Positions 1 to 10,700 of a DNA stretch of 64,000 nucleotides are shown here, piece by piece. A program made the translations under genes and the position numbers. Source of the stretch: Cyanophora paradoxa. Lineage: Eukaryota > Glaucocystophyceae > Cyanophorales > Cyanophoraceae. The stretch spans positions 62,001 to 126,000 of the forward strand of contig QPMI01000168.1 in the NCBI GenBank assembly GCA_004431415.1. Reading direction: 5' to 3'. Below the pieces are notes generated by a model. It worked only from the letters and a program-made list of their open reading frames with translations, was not told the origin of the DNA and did no database searches. Each line of letters starts with the position of its first letter. Position 1 is the first letter of the stretch.

Positions 1-2000
1 ACGCCCGCAACGCTAACGTTGCGCGGACCTCAGTCGATGGCGGCGAGTAATCGAAGAGACGGAGTGGCCGAGCGTCGAGCTGCGTGTCAAGGGCGGGAAG
101 CCGACCGACTGGACGTCGAGCGGCGTGGTGATCAAGCGGAGCAAACAGCCGCGCACGGCCGGAGCAGGCGGCGCGGGGCCAAGGCACGAGTACAGCCTGT
201 TGTCCGCACTCTTTGAGGAGGGGAGGCTTCGGCTCGGCGGGAGCGCCGGCTGCAGCTTCGCACTCCGGGCGGAGCTTCCGCAGGTTGGCGCGGAGGACAG
301 CAACGCAGCGGTTCTGACGGAAAGCCACCAGCTCGCCGCGTTCGCGGCGTGCGAGCTACTTGGTGCCGTTGCGTCCAGCCTAAGCGACCCGACACAGCTG
401 CGCGAGGTTTCCGTCGAGTTTTCCCGCGCGCCCGGCAGCAGCAGCAGCAGCAGGGTCGCGAACGCCTACCGGCTGGCGACGGAGGATCTCCTGCGCTCTT
501 CCCTGCTCGGCGTGCTGCGGGCGCTGCGGCCGCCGGCGGGGGCGCCCGCCAGCCGCCTGGAGGGCCTCAGCGTCGTGTTCCGCGGCAGGTGGCGCGGCGA
601 CGCCGCGGGCCCGCGGCAGGCGTGGCCCCGGGCCGCCGAGCTGCGGGCCGCCCTCGCCCCCTTTGGGCGGCTCCGCTCCCTTACCCTATCCTTCGCTCGC
701 GCCGACGCCGGCGCCGACGGGGCGGCCGCCGCGGCGATTGCAGCCGCCTGCCCCCTCCTGCGCTCCCTCGCCCTCGGCCCGAGCGAGGCCGCCGCGCTGG
801 CCGCCCTGGCGCCCCTGGCGCACCTCGAGCGGCTGGCTGTCGCGTGGCCCCCGCCGGCCGCGGGCGGCTCGTGCCCGACCGACGCCTCTGCCGGCTTGGT
901 GCCCCTCGCCTACGGCCCCGCCGGCCGAAGCCTCAGGGCCGTCGCGTTCGTGGATGACCCGACTTCGGATCCGTTCCTGTGCGCCCCCCGCTCCCGCCCC
1001 TTCGCCACGTACCCCCCCTTCGTTCGCCCACGCCCCTCCGCGCCTGCGCAGGGAGCCGGAGGGCGCCCGCTCCGCCCGCGTCGCCGCCACTCAGCCGTCC
1101 CTCGCCGCCCTCGCCCGAATGCCCAACCTCGAATCCGTCGTACCCCTCCAGGCGCGTGCGCGCGCACATCGTACCCCCGGCCCGCGATCCCGCCGCGCAT
1201 CGTACCCCTGCGAGCCCGTCTGCGGTCACGGCTGACGGTCACGCCCCGCAGATCGACGCGGGCGGCCTGAAGCCGGAGGGCGTGCTTGCGCTCGGGCGCC
1301 TGGCGGGCCTGCGGGAGGCGCGCCTGTCCCTCTGCGGCGTGGCCAACTCGGCCGCCCTGCGCGCCCTCGCCGAGGCCCTCTCTTGTTTGCCCCGCCTCGA
1401 GCGGCTCGGGCTCGAGCTGGCGCTGGGCGGTCCGCCCGCGCCCCCCGCGCCCTGCGCCCCGCGCGCCCTGGAGCCCGAGCTGAGCCGCAGCCGCGCAGGG
1501 TACAGCTCGAGGACGGGCGGCGTCGCGGCCCTTCTCAAGAGCGCCGGGGCGCGCCGGGCCCTCGCGGACCTGCACCTGGCCGCCGAGCGGCCGCTGGAGG
1601 AGGCCGAGGCGGAGGCCATCGCCGCCCTGCCGGCCCTCCGCCGCCTCCGCCTCTCCTCCCGGATCGACGCGCCCCCCTCCCTCCGCCCCTTCGAGGTGCC
1701 TCCTTTCCCGTACCCCGCCCGGAAAGCCCCTACCGACCCGCCGCCTCCGCTCGGAAGGCCCTGCGGGCCCTGCGGCCCGAGGTGGCGGTGCGGGTCGAGC
1801 TGCACAGGGGCGACATCGACGAACGGTCCTTCGCGGGGGCCAGGGCCGCCGTCGAGCGCATGCTGGCCGTGCGCCGGCCGGTCCGGCACCCCGCCCTCGG
1901 CTCCGGACTCTCGGCGCAGGCACCGGCGGCGGGCTCCGCTGCCCCATTCCCCTCCCCCTCCGCGGCTTCGCCCCAGCCCTCCAACCCCGCCTGGTCCTAG
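1..2000 (+). CDS. F-box/leucine-rich protein, 5' part outside the window
   Basis: The gene is already open at the left edge. Reading from about position 33, the first residues (SRWRRVIEETEWPSVEL) look like the second half of an F-box. A long leucine/alanine-rich stretch follows with leucine-rich-repeat-like units such as LRSLTLSF, LRSLALG and LERLAVAW. One exon runs from the edge to about 970-1010. A second starts at 1252 after a C-rich intron ending CCCCGCAG and stops before GTGCCT at 1695. The third is 1758-2000 and ends at TAG. The last two join in phase; the exact end of the first could not be fixed. F-box proteins of this type usually bind SKP1 in SCF ubiquitin ligases and use the repeats to recognise substrates; that role is inferred. 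The F-box/leucine-rich gene at 19950-23362 has the same layout but does not look like a recent copy. Confidence 0.55.
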
Positions 2001-2267
2001 CCGGCTTCCGCCGGCCCGTCCGTTCTAATGTTCGGCCACTGGACACGGGCCTGCGAGCTCAAGGCTAGGGCTCGAGCTCGAGTAGGGTCGATGGAGGGGC
2101 GGGCAGCCCGAGGCTTGCAGCTCCTCAGCCCCTCTCCGCACTCGCGATCGCCTCCCCGGCCCGGTCCACCGGCCCCTTCCTGCCCGTCCTACGGTCCTAC
2201 GGCCCCCCGCTGGAACCCGCGCCTCTCCCGGCCAACCTTCGGAGCACTTTCACCGCCTTCCGATCCC

Positions 2268-2525
2268 CTCCGCAGCTCGCCGCCGCCTTCGCCGGCCTGG
2301 AGCGGCCCCGCCTCCAGCTCCTCGACTCGTTCTGCGAGAGCCTCGCCGTCCGACGGTCCTCTCGCAGCTCAAGGGTGCCGGCGAGGCCGGGCCCGGCCGC
2401 GGGGGGTACCGCCGGGGGCCCCGCCGGGTCGACGCGGCCGGTGCGGGCGCGGTGCCCCTCGCGGCCCTCTCCCCCTCCGCTCCCGCGTCAGCCTCGCCGC
2501 CGGCGCCGCTTCCTCAAGCGCTAGC
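2268..2525 (+). pseudogene. Truncated, frame-broken copy of the RINT1 C-terminal exon
   Basis: This segment matches, in inverted orientation, the last exon of the RINT1-like gene at 15658-16094. The peptide LERPRLQLLDSFCESLAV is readable in both. After that the copy carries small insertions and deletions, so its reading frame no longer follows the parent, although the final FLKR-stop is still recognisable. Upstream exons of the parent are absent. The homology continues through the non-coding 3' flank to about 2800, so the copy was made from DNA rather than from processed RNA. It should not encode a working protein. Confidence 0.8.
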
Positions 2526-2800
2526 GCCCCACTGAGCCTCGGAGCCGAGCTGCGCGCGCTCTCGTGCGGTCGCGCCTCGAGATCCTTTCATGGGATTGAG
2601 GAGAACACATAAATACTCAATTGAGCATGAAGGGAAACGCTGGGATCGGAGAGAAGCAGGGGACGGAGGGGCATGAAGCAGCCTGGCAGGGAACGGGGGG
2701 CGCCGGGCATGCTAGAGAAGGAAGGGAAGGCAGGAAAGCAAGGGTTCATTCGCCAGGCGAGAGAAGAAGCAGGGGACTGCCGAACTAGGGGCGAGGGCCG
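2526..2800. repeat. Duplicated 3' flank of RINT1 (inverted copy of about 15335-15655)
   Basis: Blocks such as GAGAAGCAGGGGACGGAGGG, GGGATTGAGGAGAACACAT and the AAGGAAGGGAAGGCAGGAAA segment occur here and, on the opposite strand, at about 15335-15600. The copies differ by substitutions and small indels. It directly adjoins the pseudogene exon, so one inverted segment of about 530 bp was duplicated about 13 kb away. Confidence 0.75.
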
Positions 2801-2807
2801 CCGGGCG

Positions 2808-4193
2808 TCAGGGCGTGAGGGGCAGGAGGGAGGAGGCGGTCTCTGAGAGGCGGAGGGCGACGGCGCGGGCGTGGGCCTGGCACGCGTGCCGCCGCAGCGC
2901 CGCCGCCTCCATCTCCGCCAGCAGCTCGAGGGCCCGCGCCCGCAGCGCCGGGTCCGCCCGCGCCGGCCCGCAGTGCGCCATGTGCGCATCGGCGTGCAGG
3001 ATCGGCGGCTGCGCCGCGTGCGAGCGGACGAGCCCGACGGCCCGCCTGCAGGCACGCAGCAGCGCCTCGCGCTCCGTGGGGCCCTCGGCCTCCGCGTCCG
3101 CCGGGCTCCCCGAGACGGTGACCGCCTCCAACCGCTGGTGCGCGGCCGCGAGCATGCGGACCATCGAGAGCAGCCCCGCGTTGCCGCTCTTCCGGCACAG
3201 CGTCTCCAGCTCGTTGCGGGCGCGCCGGTAGAGCACGGAGACGCGGGCCGCCTCGCCCTGCAGGCCCGTGTAGGCCCGCAGGAGCTTCGCGACGCTCGCC
3301 TGCGCCTGCGCGTCGCCCCGCGCGTAGATCTCCTCGGGCGTGGCCGGCCGCGCCCGCCTCCGCGCCGCGTCCATTTCCCGTACCCGCCTCAGCCGCTCCT
3401 CGTGCTGCATCCGCTTCCGCTCCGCCTCCTCCTCCCTCGCCGCCTCGTCCTCCTCCGCCGCCGCCGGCTCCTCCTGGAGTGGGCCGAGGAGGAGAGGTCA
3501 GAGAGCTGCCCGGCGCTGCGCTGCGCGGCGGGCGCGCGACCCCGCTCACCTGCGGGCGCGGGCTGCGCGGCGAGAGGCCCTCGCCGGGCCCCGCCGCGAC
3601 GAGCCGCACGACGGGGGCCGGCGGGCCGCCCTTGGGCTTGGCGCCCGCTGGCCTTAGCGCCAGCGCGAGCTCGGCGCGGCGGCACCCGCGGAGCGTCCCG
3701 GCGTCCCAGCTCGCCACGCCTAAGTCCACCGAGTCGCCGCCGGCCGCCCCCGCCAGCCTGCAGAGCGTGACCGAGAGCTCCGCCGGCGCCGCCCGGTCCG
3801 ACGCCGCCCGCCACGGGAGCTGCGGCAGGTCTGAGCGAGGCAGAGAACTGCGACCTGAGCCAGCAGAGTTACGCACTCGGAAAGTCTCGTTGACTGCGAG
3901 GCGGTGCGATTGGGGCGGCTTGAAGCCAACAGCCCGTGTGCTCTGCCGGCGGTGAGGCGGACCCGGCAAGCACGCTGCAGCGCACGCACCATCTCGGCCG
4001 TCTGAAAGTTCAGCCGCATGACAAACCGCGCCCCCGCATACTCCTTCGCAGCATCTGCCCCGGCCGGCGGTGAGCGACGTCAGGCGCGGCTCCCGCGGGC
4101 TCCAACGCGCGGACCTCTCGAGTTCGGGAGCTCCAGAGACTGTATGCGGACGAGAAGCGCCCCATCCGGCCCGTGGCTGGACTTTGGTCGCAT
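2808..4193 (-). CDS. Unidentified protein with C2-like N-terminal half and helical C-terminal half
   Basis: A spliced minus-strand gene can be read. Start ATG is at 4193 (MRPKSSHG...LLVRIQSLELPNS). The next exon holds EYAGARFVMRLNFQTAEMV. A third exon (about 3830-3549) contains ELSVTLCRLAG and DSVDLGVASWDAGTL and ends CCGCAG|GTGAGC. The last exon (about 3470-2808) is charged and strongly helical, beginning EEPAAAEEDEAAREEE and ending LSETASSLLPLTP-stop. The beta-strand pattern of the first part resembles a C2 domain, but this is only a pattern impression. The C-terminal part looks like coiled coil. No family was recognised and the first exon is the least certain part. Confidence 0.45.
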
Positions 4194-4349
4194 GCTCGGC
4201 CAAGAGAGCGCGGGGTGTGGGAAGCTGCCGCGAGAGCGCTTAGCTACTCGTTGTCTACAATCTCCGGTGCCGGTGAGGCTGCCAGGCTGTGCCAACTGCT
4301 CAGCGGCCGTTCGAGGGGGAGGATCGGACTGAAGCGGGGTACACATCTT

Positions 4350-4780
4350 CGGACCGCTTCGGAGCAGAGGCAGTCGGCGGCAACGATCGGTTGGACGGCC
4401 GGGCGGTGTCCAGGCAGAGCTGAGCGCAGAGTAGACCAGCGCGCCGACTGAGCTGCGTGGCCCTGCGTCCGCTCAACACCCGTGCGGTTACCTTAGTCAT
4501 TCTCTCGAGAGAGAGCCCTGCCGACCTCCCTCAGCACAGCATCCGCTAGGCGTAGCAACAAAGGCGCTCTGCTGTCAGCTCTGCGCTCGGACAAGTTCAG
4601 CTGCCAAGGTTGCAAAATTGGTCGCACCCCAGGCCAGAGCTGCCGCAGTGCCGGCCAGCAAGGGAGGCAGCTGGCGCCGGTTCACTGGTCGTGCTGGGCG
4701 TAGATGGTACGCGCCTGTGCACTGCCGATCCTTCAGGCGTTTGCGCCGCCGACGCCCGACCGCTCACACCTGCTGACGAC
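4350..4780. other. Gap between divergent genes; 5' region of the cyclase gene
   Basis: No convincing coding exon was found. A short open stretch at 4610-4780 could be a first exon of the adenylyl cyclase gene, but it has no recognisable homology. As the two flanking genes diverge, the promoters of both probably lie here. Confidence 0.4.
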
Positions 4781-4789
4781 ATGGGGCGC

Positions 4790-7700
4790 AGGGGGCGACG
4801 TGCGGCAAGCCCGCGGCGGGCGGGAAGCCTGCGGAGGATGCCGTTGACGCGGCCGTCCTGAAGGACCTGTCGGAGAAGACGGCCGCCGCGCAGGCGCTCA
4901 CGGAGAAGATCGCGGCGCGCGCCGTGAAGAGCACAGAGAAGGCGCAGCAGAAGTCCAGCGGGGAGAAGAGCGCGCGGAGCATGAGATTAGCGCCGGGGGC
5001 GCCCCCCAACGTGGGCGCGTACACGAGCAGCTACCTCGCCGGCAAGATCGAGGACGCCATCGGCTCCGACACCGGATACAGCCTCAAGTTCGAGAGCCAG
5101 GAGCACAAGGGCGCCGTGCTCTTCGTCGAGATCGAGGGGCTCTCCCGCCTCCTGGACCGCGTCTCGTCCTCGGCCGGCGCCGTCGACCTGGACGTCATCT
5201 CCGCGGAGCTGGACGAGTTCGTGGGGGGGATCATGTCCTGCGTACAGGATTTCGAGGGCGATGTTCTCTACAGCGTGGGCGACTCGCTCGTCGGCGTATG
5301 GATGGACCGCCACAACAAGGCCGCCCTCCAGTGCGCCCCGCTTAGAGAGAGAGAGAGAGAGCGCGCGCGCCGAAGCTTAGAGCGCCTCGCGGCAGGCTGC
5401 TGGCGATGCGGGCGATCAAGTGCGCGTTCGAGATCCGAGAGAAATTCACTTGCATCGCCAGGCGAGCCCAGAGCCCGGCTACCAACCCCCGGCGCCCCCC
5501 CTCTCCCGCTCGAGCTCCTGCTCGGTCTACTCACTGGGGTCCCGCCCCTGCGCAGCATCGACATCGTGGTGCGCATGGCGCTCTCGGCTGGCGACCTGAA
5601 GGCCATCACAGTGGGCGAGGGGCCCGACTGGGGTGCGCGCGCACGCCCGGACAGGACCCCCGCCCGCCCTCTCTAGCTCGGCTAAGCCTTGCCTGGCCTC
5701 GCCTCGCCTCGCCCCCGCAGACTTTGTGCTGATGGGTACGCTCTTCAACGACCTGCGGGCGATCGTGCGGACCCGCAAGCCCGCCGAGGTCGTCGTCACC
5801 GACCAGGCGCGCCCGTACCCCCGCCATACCAGCTACCTACCCCCGCCGCCGCCCCCCCCTCGATTCGATACCCCGCGCACCTCCTTCCGCCCCCGCCCCC
5901 CGCCCCCCATCCCCTCTTGCCGTCCCTATCTGCCCCCGGCGATTCCTCTCTCGTCCAGGCACTTCGCCGCCCCGCCCCCCCCCTCCCCCTCCCCCCCTCC
6001 TCTCCCCCTCCCCCGTTTCACAAACACACACATCCTCTTGCCCCCATCCCTCCACGCCCAGCTTTCCTTCCATCCCCCTATCCTGACCCTATCCCCCCCC
6101 CCCCCCCCCCCCCCCCGCCCACTCCCACCCCACTCGCCCCCCATCCCCGTCCCCTACACCCCCCTCTTACCGTACCCCACCCCCCAGGGCTGGCGGTACG
6201 TGTCGACGTTCGCGGAGGGCGTGCAGCTCGAGAACGGCTGGCTGCTCCACCACGTGCGCCCCCCCCCCTCCCCCCCCCCCCCCCCCGCCCGGAGCCGGAG
6301 CCGGAGATGGGAGGGAGGGCCTGAGCCGCCACATAGCGTACAGCTAAAGCGGGCTCTGCATAAGCTGTGGGGCGCTACAGCGGGCTCTATAGCTAGGGCT
6401 GGGTGGAGAAACGTCGCCTGAGCCGCGGCGGCGGGGCGCAGGTGGAGGACACGCGGGGGCTGGTCTCGCGGGTCAACTCGGCGGCGCGGGCGCCGCCCCC
6501 CGAGCAGCTCGGGCCCCTCCTCGTCCCCTTCATCCCCAAGGTCCGCTCTTAGGGGAGGCTTGGGGGGAGAGCTTGGGAGAGCTCGGGGGAGAGCTTAAGG
6601 GAGGGCTTGGGGGAGGACGTGGGGCGTCCGCCCGCTTGAGAGGGCTTAGCTTGGGGGAGAGGCCGCAAGGGAGAGCGTGGGCCGTTCGCCCCATCTGAAG
6701 CTAACAGCGTAGTAGAGCTCTTAGGAGAGCTTAGCTTGGGGGATTAGGGGAGGGCTTGGGGGAGGGCTTGGGCGGTCCGCCCCGTCTGAAGCTGACAGCC
6801 TAGCTAACATCCCAACGCTTAAAGCTAAAAGCTTAGCTAACATCGCTGGGAAGAAGAGGAGCGCCCCGTCTTAAGCTAACAGCTTGGCGCCTCGGGTCCC
6901 GCCTCCCCCGCAGGTGGTGCGTGCGGTGCTGGAGAAGGAGATCGAGGACCTCATCGCCTGCGTCTCCCTCGCCGCAGTCCACGTCGGCCAGGTCCGCCTA
7001 ACTGGGCGGGCGGGCGGGGGGTTGGGCGTTCTAGGGCGGGCGGGCGGGCGGGCGGGCGGGCGGGCGGGCGAGTGGCGTAGCTGTCACTGGGCCGGTCCGG
7101 GCCCGCTGCTAGCTAGCTACGCGCCGGGCGCGCGGCGCCCCAGCTAGCTAGTGGCGGAGATTGGGTGCTAGGGAGGGCGGCCGCTGAGCTAGCCAGCAAG
7201 CTAGCGAGCCGCGCCGCTTCGGACGCGCCCTCGCGGCCTCCGTCCTCGCTCGCCGACGCGGGGCGGCTCGCGCTTCGCGCCTCGAGGTCCGAAGATAGGA
7301 GGCCGCCGCTCCCCTGGCTTCGCGCCCTCAGCGACAGCCACTCCCCTGGGGCCTAAACCCTCATCTCCGTCGTCCTCGCTTGCTCGCCGACGCGTGGGGC
7401 GGCAGATCTACATCAAGCAGTCGACGGGCAAGCTCATCGTCAACGAGGCCCAGGCCCGCCCCCGCCCCGCCCACCCCCGCCCCATCGCGCCCCCGGCCCC
7501 GCCCAGACCCGCCCCAGAGAGAGCACCTTAAGTGGTTAGATGCTTAGCAAGGCTTGCCGGGGCTCGCCCCGCCCACCCTCGCCCCGAAGTCCCCTAAGGC
7601 CTGCACCTTGCGGATAGGGAGCCAGCCCGTCCTTCCTGCCTTCCGCCCCGCCTCCAGCCGGCCGGCCCCGGCCTCGGCCGCGAGCCCCGGCCCGCCCGGG

Positions 7701-10700
7701 GCCTGACGCCCGCCCCCCGCAGGTGCAGCACATCCACCGGCAGGTCCTCGCGGCCGCCCAGAAGCACGACGGCTGCCTCGTCAAGGCCTACCCCGTCGAC
7801 GACGGCGCCGTCTTCCTCGCGGTACCCCCCTCCCCCCCCCCCCCTTCATTTCCCCTCCTGCCTTTCTCTCTTCCTCCTCTCACCACGCCCCGCCCCGCGC
7901 CAGGGCTTCGGGGTGCCGGGGACGGCGACGCCGCAGATGGCGGAGCGCTGCCTCCGCTTCGCCTTCGAGGTGCCCCCGCCCGTCTTTTCATCGTTTCCTG
8001 CAGTCTTTTATATCCGAGCTTCTTTTGCTGCACCGCCAACCCCTGTAACTTTGCCATTTAGACTTTTGCCCCGCCCCGCCCCTCGTCCCGCCCCGCCCCC
8101 GACCCGGCTTTGGCCTTTTTGAAATCTGAGCCTTTACTACACCGCTAACTCTTGAAAACTCCTGTACTCTTCTCCGGCACTCCCGCCCCGCCCAGCTTTT
8201 ATCCTAGCTGGCCTTCCGCCCCAAATCTCTTAAATCTGAGCGTTACATACACCGCTACCCCCTGCACGTTTGCCATGTTGCTACGGCACTGCGGCACTCC
8301 CGCCCCGCCCCGCCCCGCCCCGCCGGTCTTCCCCGGAAGGAAGGAAGGGCCGCGCCGACGCCGGGGCCCCGGGCAGGTGCGGGGGGCGCTGGAGGGCATG
8401 CGCCGCATCTCCGCCGAGATCGCCGTCACGTGCGCACGCCCGCCCGTCCACCGCGCCGCCCTGCCCCCCTCATGCGGGCGCGCAGGACGGGCCCTCTCTT
8501 CGGGGGCCTGGTGGGCAACGCCGTGCGGCAGGTCCGTAGCTCTCGTCGGCCCTCGCCTCCGGCCGCGAGCTCTAGCTCAGTATAAGGGCCGCCACTAAGA
8601 CGAAAGTGTAAACTAATGCTTGGTTCGATATAAACATCCTAATAGGATTGCGTGGATTCTCGTCGGCTCTCGCCTCACGCCTCTCTTTATAATCATCACC
8701 TCACGTCGTCTAGTCAAATCATAACCCACCTCGTGTCGAACCCCGGTCCTCGCCTCGAGCCTCCCATTGCACTTACAGCCGCCCCACGCCGTCCAATTGA
8801 ATCATTCTTTCAAGCGCCTCGCGTCGTCCAATGAACCTCGTATTATTTTTACGCCGCCTTCGAACGAATTCCTCGGCCGCCCCACGCCGTCCAATTGAAT
8901 CATTCTTTCAAGCGCCTCGCGTCGTCCTACAAACCTTCGAATTCCTCACGCCGCCTTCGAACGAATTCCTCGCAGGAGTACATCTTCCTGGGGGCGCCCA
9001 TCCACTTCGGCGAGCAGCTCCTCGCCGCCGCCCAGGTGCCCCCGGGCGGGCGGGGGCCAGGGTCTCGGCCGGGCGGCGGGGCTAGGGGCTAGGCGCTAGG
9101 GGCTTTCAACAGCCGTGGCGCTAGGGGCTAGAAGCTAGGAAGAGCCCCGTGCTAGCGTAGGTGCGCGGCCGCGGCCGACTGCGCGGGGGACGCCTCCCTC
9201 ACAGCCCCCTGCTAGGGGCTGGGAATCGTTTGCCTGCAGAGCGCCGCCCAGAGTAGCCCCGCGCTGACCGCGGGGGCGGCGGGCGCGCCCGGCATGCAGG
9301 CGGTGGCGGGGAACAGCGTGGTGTGCGACATCGGGACGCGGCGGGCGGTGGGCGGCGCCTTCGACTTCGCCCACATCCCCGCCGTCCGCGTCGACGGCTA
9401 CGGTGTGTACCCCGCCCCGCCCGCCCCGCCCCGCCCCGCTTCTTGCGCTGTAGTTTAGTTAAGGATCTAGGAGTCTAAGATCCCGATCTAGATGATGAAG
9501 AGCCCGTGGCGTTTGGTTCAAGGGGCTTCCGCAAATGAAAGCGTCGTCGCCCCTAGCGCTATGGCGACCCTCGCCCCGCCCCGCACCGCCCCGCCCCGCC
9601 CCGCCCCGCCTCGTCCCGCCCTTGGAACACGGCGGATGCATTTCGCGCCTTTCGCCGCTAGATTTTAGCTGGGCAGGCCTCGCCGCGCGCCCTTGCGCTG
9701 TGCGGTTAGATGGATTCGCGCCCCGCCCCGCCCCGCCCTTGCGCTGTAGGATTAGATGGAAAACGGGCGAATGGATTTCGCGTCTCTTGCCGGCTGCTAG
9801 CTATAGATTTTAGCTGGGCCAATCTCGCCTTCTAGAATTCAGCTCTCTCGGCCTGCTTTCGATCGGATCTTAGGATCCTTGGACTGCGCCGCACCTCACG
9901 CGCCCCTTCGAATTCCCCCCGCAGAGTTCCCGATCGAGCTGTACAAGCCGTCGCCGCTGGAGCAGGAGGAGGAGGACGAGTGGCGCGAGCTCCAGCGCAC
10001 CACGCCGCCCCTCCGCGTCCGCCCCCCCCCCCCTCCCCCCCCCCCCCTTTCCCCCCTCGCTCTTTTAAGCTTGTACCGTCCCTTCCCCATCCCGCCCTCT
10101 CCCTAGGCCCCCGCCCCCCCCCCCCCCCCCCCCCCCCCGCTCTTGTCCCCTTCCTTCCATTCCCCTCCGCTTTCTTTCCCATTTAAAGGCGCCCTAAACG
10201 AAGCGGCGCTCCCGTTAACACTCGCCCTCGCCTTATATTCTCCCGTCCGGATCCCCGCAGGCGGTGGGCATGAAGGACCTCCTCAACGACCTGCTGGCGG
10301 CCGTCGACGACTGCGCCGGCTTCGCCATGGGCGCCGCCGTGCTCCTCACGGGGGGGCCCTCCTCCGGCAAGACCACCCTCCGCGAGACCTTCGGTGCGTT
10401 TTCATGTATAGAAATTGCGCTTTCATCTATAGAAATTGCGTCTATAGCGTCTATAGAAATTGCGTTTTCATATATAGAAATTGCGTCTATAGCGTCTATA
10501 GAAGTTGCGTTTTCATATATAGAAATTGCGTCTATAGCGTCTATAGAAATTGCGTTTTCATATATAGAAATTGCGTCTATAGCGTCTATAGAAATAGAAG
10601 CTGCACAAGAGAGCTAGAGTCGAGTCGAGAAGCGTCTATAGAGAGAGCTATAGAAATTGCGTCTATAGAGAAGCTGCACAAGAGAGCTAGAGTCGAGTCG

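Noticed and set aside
2785..4203. 472-codon open frame on the minus strand
   Set aside because: Only a part (about 3830-3549) is a real exon. The rest reads through introns in the wrong frame.
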